Position numbers and translations under genes: made by a program | Origin: Halocafeteria seosinensis | Taxonomy: Eukaryota > Sar > Bigyra > Bicosoecida | Reading direction: 5' to 3' | Length of the DNA stretch: 64,000 nt | Assembly: GCA_001687465.1 (NCBI GenBank) | Contig: LVLI01000084.1 | Location: 1-64,000, forward strand | In this document: positions 22,101-32,347 of the stretch, piece by piece | Layout of the letters: each line of letters begins with the position of its first letter | How positions within the stretch are numbered: position 1 is the first letter of the stretch | The notes under the pieces: generated by a model | The model's database searches: none | What the model was told of the DNA's origin: nothing | What the model saw: the letters and a program-made list of their open reading frames with translations, nothing else

Positions 22101-24505
22101 GAAGTGGGAGGCGGTCTCTCGTCCCATAAAATTGTCGGATGGGCTTGAAGCGTGGCTGGCGTCGGAGGCTTGTTGTTGCGCTCAAACTGACTAATTTTCT
22201 CGTCATCCTGAATCTCATCTGCGATTTCCCAAGTGGCTTCACTGTACGGTAAAGATACCCATTTCACCAGATACAGAGCTTTCGATGTGGCTCCAATCTT
22301 CTCTAATTCTTCTCTTTCCTTGGGATCCAAATCTTGAACATCAATGTGTTTCTTCGCAACAATCCTATCCACTTCAATGTAACTGCTGTCAAAATATCCA
22401 CTGATATGTACGCTTGGTGGATCTCTTAGAGCAAGGATAGATGACTCTTCTTGATCAAGTTGGAGACGACCTTCCTCATTCTCTGCAAATTTTCTCGCTT
22501 TTTGAACGGCCCATCGTCCTAATTCTCGTAGTAAGTGAACGGTAACCCATTCTACATGCAAGTAGCTTAACCCTTTCCATTTAACAAGATATTCTAGTTT
22601 GTCCCATTTCCTCCTGTCATTTTCATCTGGATGCAATTGGAGCCTCTTTTGCATTATTGCCCTGTCTCTTCTGCGCTCAAGCAACTCCTTCTCGCTTTCT
22701 GAGAGATCATCTCGTTTAAGCTCGGCCGCCGCTTGCGGATCCTGATCTTCCCACTTCCATTCTTCTAGTTCCCCGTAACGTACGCCAAATACTTTCTCGA
22801 TTTTAAACGTCCCGTCTTGACTCTTGTTACCCGTTCTCTGCGCGTAAGTAACCTCTGAGTCATCATCGTCGTATAAATCACTGCTGACATCCGAAACCAC
22901 ATCCTCATCGTCCCTGTTTCGTCGCCCGGCACTTCTCCTCGAGGTCCGCCGCTGTCCCTGCTGTTGCAATAAGTCACTTGGGACGGAAGCTCGGAAATTT
23001 TCTTCAGCGTCGTCATCATCATCATCTGCCTGTCGCTTCTTCCGGTTCTTACTGTTAAAGCGCGACGGTATACCCTGTGCTCTATCTCTGCTCGGAAGTT
23101 GAGTGTTCCTCTGCATACCAGAGTGATGATAAGCCATCTGTTGCTGCATTCGAGGCTGCTCTTCCAGCGATCCCCCAGTGGCAGGGACGTAAACTTCTTT
23201 AGGGGGCACCGTCTGGTTCGAAAGATACTTGAAAGCTAATATTTGTGACCGAAGCTGTTGCATTTGGTTGGGTTGAAAACTCCCAACAAGAGCCGGTTTT
23301 GGAACATCTGGCACACCCGGAGTTTTCTGTTGCTGGTGTTGTTGTGTGTTTGGTACACCACCACTGGGAGCATTGGATTCGGGCTTTGTGCCTTGCTGAT
23401 GCTGTTGTTGTTGTTGCTGATGCTGTACTGCCTTCCAGGCATTTACACATGTAACAGAGGGCTGAATTACAAGAGTGCAACAGGGGCTGTCAATTGCTGA
23501 ACAGCTACCATCGGTGCTTCCGGGATCATCCGCATGGTGTTGAACAGAAACCATTCCGTCTATAGCAGAGGGGACTCCTCTACCTGCTACCTTGGCCAGC
23601 TCATCTTGTAGTTGTAGATTAGCATATAGGAAATTTGTTGAAAACCTGATTCTCGGGTCTGCCCAGCCCCAGACTTCAACTACCATAAGATCATAAATAC
23701 GAGCATAGTGAGAAAGGGAGCCGGTAACGTCATTTCCTTGGATCACACAAGGCCCATACTCGTAAACAATTGGAGAAGAACTCCCATGGTTACGCGTTCG
23801 AACGCGTATACTCAGCAGGTGATTTGCCGGAAAACTGTCAGGGTTGACGCCGCGGGAACGCAAGTGTTGGAGCAACTTATCTGATGATTGACCTAGCCCT
23901 TGCCATTTCCATTCACCGGGCCATGGGCGCCAAAATCGTATCTTTGCTAGCTGCTCTCCAGTTCGCGGCCCTAGGACAGCCTGCACCTGAGACTTGTTTG
24001 CGCGACGGAGGTCTTTATCATTTACACCGACGATGATGTCTCCAGCGTGCAAGTCTAACGCATTCTCAATTGGTGAACGATTTCCTAAGTGCGAAGGCGT
24101 AAATCCGACAACTACAGGCGCTGATGAAATTGCCTGTACTGGAGTATTTGGGGGCAACGCGTCCGGTAAGTCAATCAGCGGTTGGTTTTGCTCGTTGCAT
24201 GGTATGCCATTGACGATCCGAAGCATTTGAACCTGCAAACAGAGACTTCCATCTACTCGAGGAACGACTGCCTCGAACTCTCCCGGACGCAAAGTTGTTG
24301 ACAGTTGCTCCAGGCTCTGTTCACCACCGGCGGAGCCATTTCTAACGGGAGCCGTCATTCCTCCGCCAGATTCCGGTCGATATGGGGCACTTGCCCCGCC
24401 ACTCACTGGAGGCCGCATACCACCTCCAGCAGCTTCTCCTACACCTACGGGAGGGTACTGATTCATCTGCTGCTGGGGATGAGGAGGATGGTGATTCTCA
24501 TCCAT
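19148..24505 (-). CDS. CHD1: CHD1-type chromatin remodelling ATPase with N-terminal PDZ-like domain
   Basis: A single exon encodes 1785 residues from ATG 24505 (a TTG extends the frame 22 codons upstream). Tandem chromodomains at about 570-785 (LEYLVKWKGLSYLHVEW; LYLVKWVSLPYSEATWE) are followed by the SNF2 ATPase: motif I ADEMGLGKTVQT (about 838), DEAH box (about 958), TGTPLQNN, then helicase-C motifs TKAGGQGINLTSAD and DWNPQNDIQAQAR. The tandem chromodomain plus Snf2 order is that of CHD1, which slides nucleosomes on transcribed genes. The N-terminus holds a PDZ-like fold (about 90-200, GDIIVGVNDKDLRRA) not usual for CHD1, and Gln-rich and acidic tracts. The C-terminus is Ser/Thr/Ala-rich with KKGKKP-type basic patches. 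Confidence 0.93.
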   Translation of the reverse strand: MDENHHPPHPQQQMNQYPPVGVGEAAGGGMRPPVSGGASAPYRPESGGGMTAPVRNGSAGGEQSLEQLSTTLRPGEFEAVVPRVDGSLCLQVQMLRIVNGIPCNEQNQPLIDLPDALPPNTPVQAISSAPVVVGFTPSHLGNRSPIENALDLHAGDIIVGVNDKDLRRANKSQVQAVLGPRTGEQLAKIRFWRPWPGEWKWQGLGQSSDKLLQHLRSRGVNPDSFPANHLLSIRVRTRNHGSSSPIVYEYGPCVIQGNDVTGSLSHYARIYDLMVVEVWGWADPRIRFSTNFLYANLQLQDELAKVAGRGVPSAIDGMVSVQHHADDPGSTDGSCSAIDSPCCTLVIQPSVTCVNAWKAVQHQQQQQQHQQGTKPESNAPSGGVPNTQQHQQQKTPGVPDVPKPALVGSFQPNQMQQLRSQILAFKYLSNQTVPPKEVYVPATGGSLEEQPRMQQQMAYHHSGMQRNTQLPSRDRAQGIPSRFNSKNRKKRQADDDDDDAEENFRASVPSDLLQQQGQRRTSRRSAGRRNRDDEDVVSDVSSDLYDDDDSEVTYAQRTGNKSQDGTFKIEKVFGVRYGELEEWKWEDQDPQAAAELKRDDLSESEKELLERRRDRAIMQKRLQLHPDENDRRKWDKLEYLVKWKGLSYLHVEWVTVHLLRELGRWAVQKARKFAENEEGRLQLDQEESSILALRDPPSVHISGYFDSSYIEVDRIVAKKHIDVQDLDPKEREELEKIGATSKALYLVKWVSLPYSEATWEIADEIQDDEKISQFERNNKPPTPATLQAHPTILWDERPPPTSWKKYGESQVYKGGRTLREYQVEGLNWLIFNWYNRRSAILADEMGLGKTVQTISFLDHLRSREHVPGPFLLLAPLSTLGHWKSEVESWTNLNAVVYHDQNGGAAGRELIREYEWFYEGEYGQQLAQRGVYKFNLLLTSYQVLLQDWEYLSRISWRTVIVDEAHALKNAFSQLSTSLRGLDIKHLILLTGTPLQNNVTELWTLLNLVSPQKFPSLEDFVAKYGEMRNQDQVKELLEAVRPILLRRIKTDVEKSLPPKEETIINVELTNLQKQYYRAVFDKNRSFLSRGAEKIPMANLSNIEMELRKCCNHPYLIDGVEQREAEELLHQGLSAAELASQRLSRLISSSGKMVLLDKLLPKLQSEGHRSLLFSQFSIMLDLLEEYLRWKSIKYERIDGSVRGNSRQAAIDRFNAPNSDTTVFLLSTKAGGQGINLTSADTVIIFDSDWNPQNDIQAQARCHRIGQTADIVRVYRLVTSRTYESEMFRRASKKLGLHQAVFETGELKSKEAENEETELTSLLKLDKDKVEALLRYGAYAVMDEDSQKTRSDIFNDADIDSILKNSMTVRYGSDGEIQTAEAGGKVVDAAPSEESKKQNEDPNELFHFNKATFASSENNENLDVNDPSFWEKVLGPRPIDKLQRTLEEGKVVGLKATDSQKQAGTNEGGNSSSTEEMSLEQFLSDICALVKEVDADARQGQRHDDAESIESLLVELKVRGSGVAAPAESNFPPPSFLSKSSHGGNMISESERESCDTVDKLASTWLSQLSQGPSKRVRSRKRGPRPTMAADIYGIPTAKPRSGGAKRGRGKTDSDKKKGKKPVESNFAVRLRKLDKIEASTSGDEEGSSNEDTADQETESGTKKDLYRYCRVAIFERASGKEVKRAGTRGSAPTLPKWVLEGRQPQEDEQPYDCDAVAKAASTTTSSEAASSEATPTPVGSEATVGTEVTTAPASSSTAPPQESGTADATSGSMTEVTSPSAPSSMASQ

Positions 24506-26342
24506 TGTACTAGGGTGAGACTCTTCTACGACACACGACCGCCTTCCTCTCTCGATAATAGAGGTATTCAAAACGGGGCAACCTCCGATAAATCCACTCT
24601 ACCTGCGCTTGCCAAATATGCTTCTTATTATACCGTTCTACTCTTAATGGAATGCTTGAATACTGGCATAGAAACACTTCAAAAAATATCTACAGACTAA
24701 CTGGCAAAATTGCCCCCTCGCTTCCGGCTCAATGGACGCACGCACGACTGTATATAGCAACCCCCCACCTTAAGTTGGATTCCACTATACAGCTTCCCAC
24801 AATATTAACACAGAGGTCAGTTCTTTTCTCAGCTCAACGCCGGCTGCCTAATGCGTACACGAGGGCAGACACAGCCTCGATGGCAGATGTCCTTTCGCCG
24901 TGTAGATGATGGAAATTAGAGGGGCTATCCTTAAAGCGTATGACTATGCGATTACATACGTAATGTACATACTTTTCTCCACTAGGATTCCTCTTTTTCC
25001 GGTACTACGATTCTTCTTTTTGCCTCTCATTTAAGGTAGTCGTCGCCGCCTGAGTCCACAATAGCAAGGCTTTTTTGTAATTTTTGGAAGCAGGGAACCG
25101 AAGGGGCAGCGGAGACTCAGCTCCGGTGCAATGAAAATATAGGGCAAAGTAGTACTCGGAGAACGGGAAATTTATGAATTACATACAGTACCGACGTACC
25201 ATTGCTCGTGGATTAACGTTTTCTTGCTAAATGAGCATCTCATGCCAAATCTTCGCCAAGCCGTTTCATCCAAAAAGGTACCGGCAGATTCGGAGATGCT
25301 GAAATAAGATATCAAATTTATTGTTTGATGTCTGGCGATTTCCTACTGTGTACCAACTGCCAATAATGTGAACTCAAGTGGACCCACTCGGTAACTCATT
25401 ATAGCCGTGGGTAGCAGGAATTCATAGAAACCAACAGCAACAGGAACCAGTTGACACGACTGCAGATACTGTCACATACACAAATGTGACAGATAGCCCT
25501 GATACTGTACTACCAAGGAGAGTGTGGCGCAGAGTAATAGCCTTCCTAGCTATGACATAATGAAACTCCTTCATCAAGTGGGTAACCGTTCCGTGGGTAC
25601 GTATCCTACGTGAGTCCATCGCCTGGTTCTGATTCCACGGCCAGCTGGTAAGTGGTTTGGACTCCTCTTTGGGAGACAGCGAAGTCACGCGGTGTTATCT
25701 CAGGGATGTGAATACATGCGAGCGTGACCACACCACAACATGACTGTGACTGTAAGTGTCTTCCCTTAAATGTCTGATTCCACGCCACATCAGTTATCGG
25801 TTTCTAGGCTCTCAACACCATACAAGATGAAAATTCCATCGCAGCTGGGCTCTTCGGAATATCGCGATAGCCCAATCTGTATTCGCGCCGCTCTCAGCCC
25901 TATGAGGGATTCACCTATGCAACACCGGAGACCGTAGTCCACTGGTATGAATCGTAATCGACACGACCACAAAATGTTTCTATACTGCAGTGAGCGATGG
26001 TCATCGCCATGCTACTAATAACACCTTGTCAGCCTGAGCCCTTAACTAATGGCCCTGTCGTTCGTAGCATAGAGAGTTCTTGAAGATGAGACTCATCATG
26101 AGAGCCGTGGTTGAAGTTTGTGAGAAGCTTACGAACTTTCATAACAGTATGGATTCAATCTTTGCTATATCCAGGCAGAATTCCATATCATTGTTAATGT
26201 CTCACCAATGCTCATGTGCTTGTCTGCATAAACTTGGAGGAAGTTGTATCCTGGTAATTCAGTCTTTCGACGCGCTGCTTCAACCTCCCCAGCATTATTA
26301 CCTAGACTATAGAGAGCTCTTGCTACTCGGTGAGGATCTAGC
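24506..26342. other. Gene-poor stretch (1.8 kb)
   Basis: No open frame here shows a family motif or convincing splice chain. A perfect 9-bp inverted repeat CTGTCACAT/ATGTGACAG with a 6-nt loop lies at 25469-25492. The ends must carry the CHD1 and E2 promoters, which are divergent. I see no transposase, terminal repeats or tRNA. Confidence 0.5.
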
Positions 26343-27309
26343 ATGTCCTCATCCAACAGTAGAGTCCCCCTTATGGCGAGGAACCGAATACAGCATGAGC
26401 TCAGAAAATTGAGCCAAAATCTGCCACAGGAAATCACGGTATGGAAATAAATACCTCCTATGCCAAAAAACAGCAGATATATGCACTGATTCATATGTGT
26501 TTCTGCGTGACACAGGCCAAGCCACACGATAAAAATATCTTGCAAATACATTATGTGATAAAGGGGCCGAAGAATACTCCCTATGTACGTATGAACAGAC
26601 GCGGTTGCGCTATCGTGAGGGAATTTGACAAGTGTTCACGTACAGGAAGGGGGATATTATCACGGAGTGCTAGATCTACCATCTGAGTATCCCATGAAAC
26701 CACCCGCGATAAGAATGTATACCCCCAGTGGACGCTTTGTCCCAGGGAAACGAATATGTCTGAGCATGAGTGATTATCATGCAGAGACATGGAATCCAGG
26801 TGAGTTCCACTGGATGTTTTCCTTCTCCGCTCGCTCCGATACATATCCTGAGGAATTGCATTGCAGCGTGGTCTATAGCTACTATATTAACAGGTATGTA
26901 TAACGGTAATAAGGTAACGACAGGCTTTCTATCTATGTACCCTGAGGTTCCCGAATGACCCACAGGGTTGTTATCGTTTATGACGGAGAATACCCATAGC
27001 GTCGGAACTGTGAATACCACGGACGATGAAAAGCGCAAATTAGCAAACAAAAGCTTAGAATATAACGTAGGGGACGCAACATTTAGACGGCTATTCCCCG
27101 AAATTGCTGAACGGTACAGGCCTCCCGAAGAGTCCCTTGACGCCACTAATACTCCCACCAATGGAAAAAATACTGGAGAAGTAGCGCAGGACGGTAAGCC
27201 CAATACGGCCCAGAGTTCTGCAAACCGTTCCTCACAATGGACGCCGTTGTTATTTAAGCTGGCAATACTGGCCGTGGCTGTTTATGTAGCGTACATTCAA
27301 CGAACTTAG
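26343..27309 (+). CDS. Tail-anchored ER ubiquitin-conjugating enzyme E2, UBE2J/UBC6 type
   Basis: Five exons (26343-26438, 26516-26584, 26646-26799, 26867-26893, 26966-27309; introns 61-77 nt) give 229 residues. The UBC fold reads [33 protein letters not shown], then the active-site segment [16 protein letters not shown], with catalytic Cys at about residue 93, and [15 protein letters not shown], as in UBE2J2. The C-terminal ~23 residues form a single hydrophobic tail anchor ([15 protein letters not shown]). This enzyme class works in ER-associated degradation with ER ubiquitin ligases. A second in-frame ATG at 26373 could be used instead. One exon is only 27 nt. Confidence 0.92.
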
Positions 27310-27411
27310 AGCAATAATGGACAGCGTTTTAGTATAGCAGTGTATTTGTACGTTCTTCAGTAGCTTTAAAGTAGTATCAATATGTTGGCGTATTTTCCAG
27401 AGTCACTGAGC

Positions 27412-28296
27412 TTAACGTCCTCTCTTCATGTCAGTGACGCTAACGTCTGGTTGGTCGCCTTTCACTTCCTCCTCAGGGTCGACGAACGAAGCAAAGTCTC
27501 CGACAACAGCCTTCAGGGCGTTGACCGCGTTGTAAGGAATCACGATCGTATCCCTGCGGTTTATCCGAAACACGTATCTCCCCAATTCGAACAGAGCAAA
27601 TTTTCAACCTAGGAAGACTTACCTTTGGCCATCTGCCACTTGAGCGATGCGAACGAAGCCTCCACGAGCACCATTGCCAGCGTCAACAAACAATCGCTTC
27701 CTTCGGCCGATGTTGATGCACTTCGATGGGGGCAGTTCTTTGAATGTGCCCGGTTTTTGCTGGATAATTTCTGCGGCTGGGCGAACTTCGTTCTTTGAGA
27801 CCAAGGAATCAAAGGCCTCGTAGTACTCCCGAATTCCTTTCTCAGGGATGATAAAAGTCACCCGCGTCGTCGTAGCACTGGTAACTTTGAGGAATCTTCC
27901 TCGCTGGTTTGCCAAGAGATCCAAGTAGAAAATCTTTGGAGTCATTGGGAGCATTACGGAATGAAGCGGCGATTCTTCTGGATCGGCATTGGAATCAAAG
28001 GCCGGCAGTTCGTCCAGTTTGTCGACAACAGCCTTCAAACCATCACGAAAACGTAGCGCTCCTTCTTCAGGAATGATCATTTTCGTTTTACCACTGTTTT
28101 CTTGGCAAACCAGTTTCACGAACTTCCCTCTGGAATCGCAGAATGAGGCAACAAGTCAGTGTCGACTGTCGACATTTGACGGCGCATACTCAATCCCGTA
28201 CCTATCATTCTCACGAAGATTGAGATGATAAGTCCTGTTCCCAACTCGCATGGTGCGAGTGTCTAACTCCGTGTGGTCCTCTCCGTTGTTTGCCAT
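27412..28296 (-). CDS. Pur-alpha family single-stranded nucleic-acid-binding protein
   Basis: Three exons (28202-28296, 27623-28129, 27412-27577) give 255 residues containing three PUR repeats. Repeat I is TYHLNLRENDRGKFVKLVC, repeat II KIFYLDLLANQRGRFLKVT with FIIPEKGIREYYEAFDSLV, and repeat III KRLFVDAGNGARGGFVRIAQV with TIVIPYNAVNALKAVV. Pur proteins bind purine-rich ssDNA and RNA and act in transcription and mRNA transport. Human PURA is 322 residues; this one lacks the Gly- and Gln-rich ends. The second intron is only 45 nt and ends in GAG rather than the usual pyrimidine-AG. Confidence 0.93.
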
Positions 28297-28910
28297 CTGC
28301 GTTCCACTCAGTTCGAAACGTGTTTACCTCGGGCAAGAAAGTCCGAACGTAACACATCAACCCCCCCCCCACGTCGCAGTGCATTCTTAATACTGCTGGA
28401 CGAAAACTTGGTTGCATCAATCAGACGCATCCGCTGAGCTAATGAAGTAGGACTTCTTGCATCCATTAGCTACGCTCCTTGCGATCCTCAGTTCCCCTGC
28501 TGCTTCCCCTTGTACAGAATTCCAAAAAAGCCAGGGTTCAAATGTTCTACAGCGCAGCGCACTTACTTTCTCCAGTTGCTCTCAATCAGACAGGCAATCC
28601 TTCACGCTACCAATGCGCGCCTTCGAAGCGAGAACGTCTCTCGAGTACCTTCTTTCTCGGACACTTTACAGAATCCCTGATTTCAACCCATTTCTCTGCT
28701 TCTTCTTCTGCGCTTGACTCGCTGGAACATTCTGCGACAAACCCACAGCGTTGAAGTTCGGCCCGGCCCGGGCAAAAAACAGCAGCCGCCGCGGCGCGAA
28801 CTCGACCCTATTAAACGCATACAAAGTTTTACAAACCACAAAATGCATGAGATCCATACATGACAAGCATGGGGGAATGAAAAGGGTGAACATGAAATGA
28901 ATGAATGATA
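28297..28910. other. Intergenic region between Pur-alpha and U6
   Basis: No supported gene. It contains a run of ten C at 28361-28370 and, on the minus strand near 28420-28440, a TTAGCTCAGCGG string like a tRNA A box, without the rest of a tRNA. It carries the Pur-alpha promoter. Confidence 0.4.
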
Positions 28911-28965
28911 AAAAAAAAAGTGGATACCTTCACGATTTGTGCGTGTCATCCTTGATGCAGGGGCC

Positions 28966-28997
<32 letters not shown>

Positions 28998-29026
28998 ACA
29001 GATGGCTCTGCCCACAAGGGGCAGGC
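28911..29026 (-). ncRNA. U6: U6 spliceosomal snRNA
   Basis: The reverse complement holds the U6 core almost unchanged: AAAATTGGAACGATACAGAG followed by AAGATTAGCATGGCCCCTGC and AAGGATGACACGCA. The ACAGAGA box that pairs with the 5' splice site and the AGC catalytic triad are intact. The 5' part forms a short stem-loop CTGCCC-CTTGT-GGGCAG with a sequence unlike the human one, as is usual between phyla. The 3' end runs into TTTTTTTTT (28911-28919), a Pol III terminator. The exact 5' end is estimated. Confidence 0.93.
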
Positions 29027-29050
29027 CAAAAGGGCGAAGGGATTTTTCTG

Positions 29051-29060
29051 CTATCTATAG
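29051..29060 (-). promoter_or_regulatory. TATA-like element upstream of U6
   Basis: CTATAGATAG on the minus strand lies 25-34 nt before the predicted U6 start, the spacing of the TATA box of Pol III type-3 snRNA promoters. It is a positional inference only. Confidence 0.4.
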
Positions 29061-29263
29061 AGGTACGCTGCTTCAACTGCGGAAAATGCGCAAATTGTCC
29101 CATTTCTTATGGTATACATGAATGTGCGTCCTTTAATTACCGGGGTCACTCCCTCTGTCAGCCTCATTACTCCAGTTATACACGACGATACAGCTTTGAA
29201 TTTCCCTATTTTTGCGTCCCATCTTATCATATCGTACCACTGTATATCGTTGGACCCTGGGAA

Positions 29264-30114
29264 ATGGCGTCGGCCGTCGTTGCGAGGAGCTTATTGAGCT
29301 CCATAGGCTTGAGGAGAGCGTGAGTGATGCCGGAATGTCATGGTTTACCCTTGATTTTAGATGTTTCTTCTCTGTTTTCTGCGCAGAGTTAGGTCCCCAC
29401 GATATGCCCAAAGCATGATTAACAGTGCCAGTGGTACACAAGCGTCCTTGTATAGCACAAGCCTCTGTATACGACAGCAACAGGAAGCCACGGAAGGCGA
29501 AGAGACCGGCAAACGTCAAAATATTATTCAGGAGGCTTCCACAGAAGAAGTTGCAGGTAAAACTGTCGACGACCTAGGGATTGATCAAACTGTCTCCACG
29601 TTTGATGCTATGGGCAAAAAGGAATACAGTCAGGAAATCAAAGACCTGGCGGATCGGATTTCCAAACTCAACCTGATCGAGATAAACGATCTGTGTGATT
29701 TGTTAAAGGACCGAATGGGAATTGACGAAGCAGACTTCTTCATGCCCATGGGTGGTGGTGGCGGTGGCCCTGCGCAGGCGCAGGCGCAGCAAGAGGGAGA
29801 AGACGAAGCTGAACAACAGGAGCAAAAGACGCATTTTAGCGTTAAGATTACAGGCTTTGATGCCAAGGCAAAGATTAAGATTATCAAAGAAGTCCGAGGT
29901 ATTGCTGGCTTAGGGCTAAAAGAAGTAAGTATTCAATCTTTAGTGTTTGTCTCTTTCTTTGTTAATTTTTATACCTCCGCAAGTTCGTATTTAACAGGCC
30001 AAGGAGCTAGTTGAGAACACTCCTGCGACAATAATGAAGGATGTGAAGAAAGAGGAAGCAGAAGAGATGGCTACCAAATTCAAAGAGCTGGGAGCGGAAG
30101 TGGAACTGGAGTAA
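29264..30114 (+). CDS. Mitochondrial (organellar) ribosomal protein L7/L12
   Basis: Three exons (29264-29319, 29387-29924, 29998-30114; introns 67 and 73 nt) give 236 residues. The C-terminal domain [20 protein letters not shown] ... [20 protein letters not shown] ... [14 protein letters not shown] is the L7/L12 stalk domain that recruits translation GTPases. Upstream is the dimerising N-terminal domain ([20 protein letters not shown]) and an acidic Gly/Gln/Ala hinge. The first ~80 residues begin [19 protein letters not shown], rich in Arg and Ser and low in acids, a likely mitochondrial presequence; plastid targeting is less likely but not excluded. Confidence 0.93.
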
Positions 30115-30348
30115 CACACTGGTTGGTGGGAAATATATCGCTCATAGTCCCGATGTTGCGACTGTCACAAGAGACGAGTTGCTCATGTTTCTGTCTTCAG
30201 CACACAATGTGCTCTTCCACGCAGTAGGGGTCTTAATGCATAATGCATATCTCCAACAGCGTCTGATAGTTAAGTTAGTGATCAATTTATGGTCGAATCG
30301 CAATCAGCTATCGTCGCGTTCCCGCCTTGTTTCCTCTGAATATACCAT

Positions 30349-31951
30349 TTAAGAGATCCACCGTACACACCAGAGTTGCATTCCATTAGAGTACGCACCG
30401 CTAGATAGAGCGCAATATACTTGCGTGTCGTTCAACGCATGTACTGCTCCCGTATCCAAAGGAATCAGGCACACGTCGAAGCCGGTAGCCGAAAGTACTG
30501 GATGCAGGAACTGGATTCCCCATCGAACATTCGAGGGAGGTAACACGAAATAGGCAACACCCTGCGGGTAAGCCAACCACTGATGCAACACGCGGACTAT
30601 CCCTGCGACATCCGCAGGGGAGCATACCATATCCGACCCAATGACATAATCAAAACGATAGTTCCGTGCAAGCGAGGGCAATGTATGCAAATCGATCTCT
30701 TCTCTCGTCTCGTTGCTGGAATCATTCTCTTGAAGGAAGTCTGTATCTCCGTCAGTTTGCAGAAAATCCTGAGGTTGATCTGCTTTTTCTGAAACTTCTG
30801 ACCAAGTTGGCAACCTCGATAGCTTTCCCGCTGGTAAATGCTTGGAAGCATCAGCCGAGCCTAGAGTTGTATCAGACCAGTCTAGGTAATGAGCTTCAAG
30901 TACGTGAGAGCTCGGAATTGGGTGGGGCAATAGTTCCAAAATGAGATCCTGTTCCGGAAACAACCTCTCGGCATTACCCATCGGGTCCTTATTCAGCATC
31001 GCATTATAGCGCAAGTTTTTGAGGACTTCGGGCATAAAGTCTGTTACGCGAGTTGTAGAGGCGAAATGGCTCGCCACGATACCCGAGAGTCCCATCCCAG
31101 CACCCACTTCGAGAACTGCCTTGTCACAGAAGAGCGACCTATTATTGATTATCCATTGAGAGAGAAGTACCGCACCGGGCCATAGAATCTGTCCAACATC
31201 ATCTTGACTTTTCATTCGGATATGCTTTTCAGCGCGCAACGCTATGCTCAACGTGTTGGTCGTTGCCTTCTGGTCTTCGTAGGAAAAGCGCATTAATTGT
31301 GGAAACTCTGGAGTTCCTTCGTGATGTTTTATGCTCATGGGAAATCCGAATCCCGCAACCGGAGGAAGTACATCAATTATTTGTCCCACGGCCTCGGCTG
31401 CAACCTGCAGAACGACTACATGCAACAAACATGCTCTCAACCTTGGTGCAAGACGAAACACGACACGTACATTAGCTAGCTCCTCATCAATCTCATCGCT
31501 GTAAGTTTGGCTTAATTCAACAATCCTTGCGAGAATTCTATGAGCTCCAATAATTCCGAAATGAATAGCACTATCTCTATCCTGGCATAGCGCTGTCACA
31601 GTCCGAAACACCTGCAACACGGCAGGAGTTGATTCAATGCCTGCAGGTTCTGTGGAAGGAGTAGTATAGATGGCAAACCTTTATCAACTTTTCAGTCTCT
31701 TTCTGCGGTAAATTCTCCTGAGAAATCTTGCGTAATTGCTCTGTAATGGCCTGTACCATTCCATTGGCTCTGAGTAGGATACGTCCCCGCGGAGACTGTG
31801 CCAGCGCCAATGCCTCATCCTCGTCCCACTGAGCGTTTCCGCGCAAAGTTTCAAGCCTCTCTGGAGGAGCATGTGAAGGGCTCTGTATAGCCCGGATATG
31901 GTCAATGGAGAGCGTCTCCATCGATAGTATGGCCTTGATAAGGTAGATCAC
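30349..31951 (-). CDS. METTL21/FAM86-family (methyltransferase 16) protein methyltransferase with long N-terminal extension
   Basis: Three exons (31679-31951, 31471-31611, 30349-31404; introns 67 and 66 nt) give 489 residues. SAM-binding motif I is AVLEVGAGMGLSGIVAS at about residue 234, preceded by GQILWPGAVLLSQWI, where the Trp-Pro-Gly is typical of this group. Motif post-I is VTDFMPEVLKNLRYN and motif IV is RFDYVIGSDMVCS. These enzymes methylate Lys in chaperones, eEF1A, eEF2 or other proteins. The first ~200 residues look helical and repeat-like without a clear match. A ~60-residue acidic insert splits the Rossmann domain before motif IV. Target unknown. Confidence 0.82.
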
Positions 31952-32347
31952 AGCTGAACTTCAACAATCCCCGAAGTAATCCGCATGCACCCAAAAACAC
32001 ATTCACGGGGGAAGATCAACGCCGGACAGCTATATTCCAACGAATCCCCTCCCTTCAACTAATACATGAGTGCGACACTACAACACTGGATGCGTCTGTA
32101 GGCAATGAAACACGTCGTGAACTTCAGCGTCCCCCAACTTCACAAACCAGGTTCCAAGTTGAACTTCCAACTGGCTGGAATCAATGCGATTTGCTTGCTC
32201 TAAAATGAACACCAAAACTGATGATTTTCCCAGTAGAATTGATCGAGCACTGTACTTAGACTTTGGGTTTGGCTTTGTCCTCAATTTCGCTTTATTTCGT
32301 GCGTAGTGGTTCCTTGATTGGAAAGCCGCAGCCGTTTAGACGCCACA
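31952..32347. other. Divergent promoter region
   Basis: About 400 nt between the divergently transcribed methyltransferase and coiled-coil genes. A 68-codon minus-strand frame (32078-32284) opens with TTG and has protein-like composition. It could be an upstream exon of the methyltransferase gene, but no in-frame splice was found. Confidence 0.4.

Noticed and set aside
28400-28450. tRNA-like A box (TTAGCTCAGCGG) on the minus strand
   Set aside because: No matching B box, no anticodon stem and no acceptor stem could be drawn.
32078-32284. 68-codon minus-strand frame with protein-like composition
   Set aside because: No ATG and no in-frame splice to the methyltransferase gene; may deserve a transcript check.
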